Assembly (NCBI GenBank): GCA_003388505.1
Contig: QQVO01000046.1
Span: 1 to 64,000, forward strand
Direction: 5' to 3'
Source of the DNA: Planctomycetota bacterium
GTDB taxonomy: Bacteria; Planctomycetota; Planctomycetia; Planctomycetales; Planctomycetaceae
DNA: 64,000 nucleotides
The position numbers and the translations under genes were made by a program. The notes under the pieces are model-generated. The model did no database searches and was not told the origin of the DNA. It saw nothing but the letters and a program-made list of their open reading frames with translations. Below are positions 60,008-64,000 of this stretch, in pieces; the stretch's first letter is position 1, and the number at the start of each line of letters is the position of its first letter.

Positions 60008-60568
60008 ATGATGAACACACGCGTTCACATCACGATGGTGGCCGCCGGATGCCTGGCCGCGACAATGACCGGCTGCGGCACGGCGCCGACAGTCTTTCGC
60101 GCCCAGGAACCTGCTCCAGAACCGCTGGTGGAACAAACCGCATTCGGCACACAGCCAAAGCCCGCCGAGGCGATCCACGACCACTACAAGTACAACGAAG
60201 TGCTCCACTACGGCAACGCGAACGGCGAAACCGCCGCCGAAATCCGGGCCCGGAACGCCGCCGCCAAGAGCCACTACACCTCGCACTCGCACCACGCCGC
60301 CGCCTGCCCGGCCTGCGAAGACTGCCCGCACTGCAAAGGCTGTCCGCCACAAGGCCAGTCTTGTCCGTTCTGCCAACAGGGACTCGGCGGCGACCATGAC
60401 CACGACTCCGGCCATCGGACGCTCAACAAGTACCCCGACCACCACTTCACCTATTCCTATCACCGGCCGAAGAACCTCCTCTATCCGCCGCCGCAGGTGC
60501 CCGGTGGCGCAGTCGTCTGGCCCTACTACACGCTCAAAGGCCCCAGCGACTTCTTCCGCACAGAGTAA
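60008..60568 (+). CDS. Cys/His-rich lipoprotein
   Basis: A 186-aa protein with a lipoprotein signal ending in TMTGC. Its middle has a regular CxxC cluster (CPACEDCPHCKGC, then CPFC) after a His-rich stretch (HSHH) and before another (DHDHDSGH). The C-terminus is Pro/Tyr-rich (KYPDHHFTYSYH, PPPQVPGG). The spacing suggests metal binding or disulfide cross-linking at the membrane surface. No family recognised. A second ATG three bases downstream is an equally possible start. A strong terminator follows. Confidence 0.75.
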   Translation: MMNTRVHITMVAAGCLAATMTGCGTAPTVFRAQEPAPEPLVEQTAFGTQPKPAEAIHDHYKYNEVLHYGNANGETAAEIRARNAAAKSHYTSHSHHAAACPACEDCPHCKGCPPQGQSCPFCQQGLGGDHDHDSGHRTLNKYPDHHFTYSYHRPKNLLYPPPQVPGGAVVWPYYTLKGPSDFFRTE

Positions 60569-60619
60569 ACGAACGTCCGGCGCGTACAGAGATCCTCCAG
60601 CAGTCCTTCCTCGTTCCTT

Positions 60620-60664
60620 GCAACGACCCGATTGCCGCAACCGGCAATCGGGTCGTTGCGTTTT
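60620..60664 (+). terminator. Strong intrinsic terminator
   Basis: An exact 18-bp inverted repeat (60620-60637 and 60642-60659) with loop CAAC is followed by GTTTTGC. It ends transcription of the Cys/His-rich lipoprotein gene and shields the convergent RluA-type gene. Confidence 0.9.
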
Positions 60665-60752
60665 GCGCGTGCAGTCGAAGCCGCAAACACTCCCGAAGTC
60701 TGTAGGGCGTCCCGCCCGGTCTTGCATGCCCGAGGTTCGCCCGCGACGACCA

Positions 60753-61798
60753 TTACTCCCGATTCCGGGCGCTGCGTAATCGCTTCACGAAGCGGGCCAA
60801 ATCGTCCGGAAGGTCGGTCTCAAACGTGAGCCGCTCCCCGCTCTGCGGGTGATCGAAGGCCAGTCGCGCGGCGTGCAACGCCAGCCGAGGCGCGCCGCTG
60901 GTGTCTTTGATCGGCGATTGCTTCATTCGCTTGCGGTAGAGCGGATCGCCGCACACGAGGTGCCCGCGTTCCGCCAGGTGCACCCGGATCTGATGCGTGC
61001 GTCCCGTTTCCAGCCGGCACTCCACCCGGGAATAGTCGCCGAGCGACTCCAGCACGCGGACGTGGGTCACGGCGCGCTGCCCCGCATTCGGATCGGTCGT
61101 GCTCCCCCGCAGGCCGTCGCCCCGGTCGCGGATGATCCTCGTTTCAATCGTGCCGTCCTCCGGGCGGCCCAGAACGATCGCCTGATAGACGCGATCGTTC
61201 GTATGCCGCTTGAACTGGCGGATCAAGTCCTGACTCGCGGGCGGCGTGCGGGCGAACACCATCACTCCGCTCGTATCCCGGTCAAGCCGGTGGACTGCAT
61301 AGACCTGCGGCATCCTTGAGTGACGAGAACGCCCGCGCCGCCCGCTCCTGTTTGCCTTTCGTCGGCGGCCGTGTGCGGACGACCCGCCGGCTGAAACAGA
61401 CCCCTGTAGGATCTCCGGCAGCACTTCTTCGAGCGTCGGTTGCCGGTTTCTGCGGGACTTCGACCAGTTCCGCTCTTCGCGGTGGCGTTGGGTCGTCATC
61501 AGCGCCGGCTTGACGACGACCACGACGCTGGCGTCGCTGTAGAGCACTTCGACGTCGGCTGCGGTCGGTTGCGGCGTTCGCGGAGTCTCGAAGACATGCA
61601 CGACGTCGCCCGCACCGACCCGCCGCGCCGCGTCGAGACACATCGCGCCGTTGATCGAGACGCGCCGCGCCGCCAGCAACTTCTTTCCGGCCGACCACGT
61701 CAAGTCGGAATGCCAGCATCGGAGCGCCGCGACGATTGACTGGCCGTCGATCGCTGCATCGACGTGGAACACTCGTCTGTCCCCGCCTCCCGCCGTCA

Positions 61799-61799
<1 letters not shown>
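60753..61799 (-). CDS. RluA-family pseudouridine synthase
   Basis: A 348-aa RNA-modifying enzyme. An S4-like RNA-binding domain (about 20-75; AGKKLLAARRVSINGA) precedes the catalytic domain with AVHRLDRDTSGVMVFAR (catalytic Asp) and the family segments YSRVECRLETGRTHQIRVH and CGDPLYRKR. A basic Ser/Arg/Gly-rich insert of about 35 residues (about 130-165) separates them, which is longer than usual. It converts uridine to pseudouridine in rRNA or tRNA; the target site is unknown. It overlaps the sulfatase stop by one base (TAATG). Confidence 0.93.
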
Positions 61800-63153
<1,354 letters not shown>

Positions 63154-63157
<4 letters not shown>

Positions 63158-63501
63158 GTCGCGGCCTGCAACTCGCTCCGAGACCCGCTGCCGGCGTCAT
63201 CCGGGGTTTCGGACTTGAGCAGCTCAAATCGGCTGCGATATCGCCGCCGTTCCCACCAGTTTGCCTTCCGCAGGTTCGGGTCGGCTTGCGAGACGGTATG
63301 CGTCTTCCCGCGACGGGTCTTCAACACCAGCCGCCCGCCTGGAAGAACTCCCGTGACGATCCAGAACTTGTCGACTGTGTAACAGTAATCGTCGCCGTGT
63401 TCGGCCGGGAGCACGTTCTCGGCGCGCGGGCCGGGAACCGGACTGTGTTTCGTCTTTCGATAGATGACCCAGTCACCAACGGCGAATGTCACGGCTGTCA
63501 T
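63154..63501 (-). CDS. Small hypothetical protein coupled to the sulfatase
   Basis: A 115-aa protein whose stop overlaps the sulfatase ATG (ATGA). It looks like a small beta-barrel (TFAVGDWVIYRKTKHSP, then VDKFWIVTGVLPGGRLVLKT RRGK), with a basic C-terminal part (WWERRRYRSRFELL). No signal peptide, so it is cytoplasmic and unlikely to share the sulfatase's compartment. No named family recognised; composition suggests nucleic-acid binding. Confidence 0.7.
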
Positions 63502-63746
63502 TGTTCGATCCCTCGCGAAAATCGATTCGAAGACCTGCCCCTTGGAATCCCTTCTGCCGTTCAGGCACGATAAGATAGCGAACCCTGCCTCACCAACGCA
63601 TCCTCAGCTTCTAAGAACGAACAAGTGCCCTGTCAGGGCTGTTCTTTCGGAGTTGGCCGGACTGCAGATCCGCACGAAACCCTGCGGGGTTCGTGCTCCG
63701 GTGAGAACCCCTCAATCCAAGAACCTGAATTGACGAACCACAAGTA

Positions 63747-64000
63747 ATGGACACCGACAGTCTAGCAAAACTGGTATTCGGGATCATCGGCGGTCTTGGA
63801 ATTTTCCTGCTCGGCATGAAGAACATGTCGGAGGGCATGCAGGCCGTCGCAGGCGCCGGCCTGCGACGGATGATCGGTCTTGCGACAGACAATCGCTTTC
63901 TCGCCGCGGGAGTCGGCACGATCGTCACAACGGTGATTCAGTCGAGTTCGATCACGACGGTCATGGTCGTCGGTTTTGTCAACAGCGGAGTCATGACGCT
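63747..64000 (+). CDS. Na/Pi cotransporter family protein, truncated by the window
   Basis: The first 84 codons of a membrane transporter: LVFGIIGGLGIFLLGMKNMS, then AGVGTIVTTVIQSSSITTVM and VGFVNSGVM. The QSSS repeat motif is the substrate signature of the NptA/PNaS sodium-phosphate cotransporters, which have it twice. The window cuts the gene, so a C-terminal PhoU-like domain cannot be checked. Phosphate uptake is the likely role. Confidence 0.92.
   Translation, partial: MDTDSLAKLVFGIIGGLGIFLLGMKNMSEGMQAVAGAGLRRMIGLATDNRFLAAGVGTIVTTVIQSSSITTVMVVGFVNSGVMT

Overview
The window comes from a high-GC planctomycete. The evidence is the set of families typical of that phylum: paired DUF1549/DUF1553 proteins with a DUF1501 partner, cytochrome/WD40 fusions, a DUF1559 prepilin-like protein, a sulfatase, a very cysteine-rich secreted protein, bacterial tetrahydromethanopterin (H4MPT) C1 genes and a WXG100/FtsK-type locus. 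No strain can be named from the sequence alone.

Layout. 1-2400: end of an integrated element (HTH/excisionase-like gene and tyrosine recombinase) beside tRNA-Leu(CAA), with a second, decayed integrase fragment on the other side of the same tRNA. 2450-4356: rfbC, pdxA and a small hypothetical. 4498-5384: a small inverted-repeat element abutting an internally deleted IS that keeps both terminal repeats. 5650-10170: a one-strand tRNA array of about 23 tRNA or tRNA-like genes, holding an HNH endonuclease gene, a 124-aa hypothetical, a 46-aa mini-gene and several families of palindromic repeats. Several of the tRNAs have abnormal structures. 10350-13340: a YdjC/ChbG-type deacetylase and a TPR lipoprotein. 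13417-18708: four-gene minus-strand locus of WXG100 protein, coiled-coil protein, second WXG-like protein and a large membrane FtsK/EssC-like ATPase, a minimal type VII-like export system. 19050-22053: ATP-grasp enzyme, fae and an mtdB-type dehydrogenase (formaldehyde oxidation through H4MPT).

22026-30092: serine/threonine kinase, then DUF1549/1553 and DUF1501 genes, an ECF-type sigma factor and, overlapping it, a fusion of an anti-sigma-like membrane module to DUF1549/1553. 30259-44749: M28 peptidase, glmS, esterase, M48 protease, di-heme peroxidase, PQQ-like propeller protein, then ROK kinase, Ppx/GppA phosphatase and ApgM as a carbohydrate/phosphate run, and a PH-domain membrane protein. 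44907-55726: Cys-rich HEAT protein, enolase-superfamily enzyme, DUF4198-like protein with an overlapping methyltransferase, zinc-ribbon/HEAT/WD40 protein, DUF1559 protein, TIM-barrel isomerase and PL10-like pectate lyase. 55785-64000: cytochrome/WD40 protein, HExxH metallopeptidase, a second isomerase, Cys/His-rich lipoprotein, RluA-type synthase, sulfatase with a small partner, and the start of a Na/Pi cotransporter.

The strongest candidates for unusual biology are the tRNA array with embedded protein genes and non-canonical tRNAs, the compact WXG100/FtsK locus, the sigma factor coupled to an anti-sigma/DUF1549 fusion, and an intergenic element of about 75 bp found twice, 16 kb apart. Starts were adjusted by hand to Shine-Dalgarno sites, signal peptides or overlaps where these were visible.
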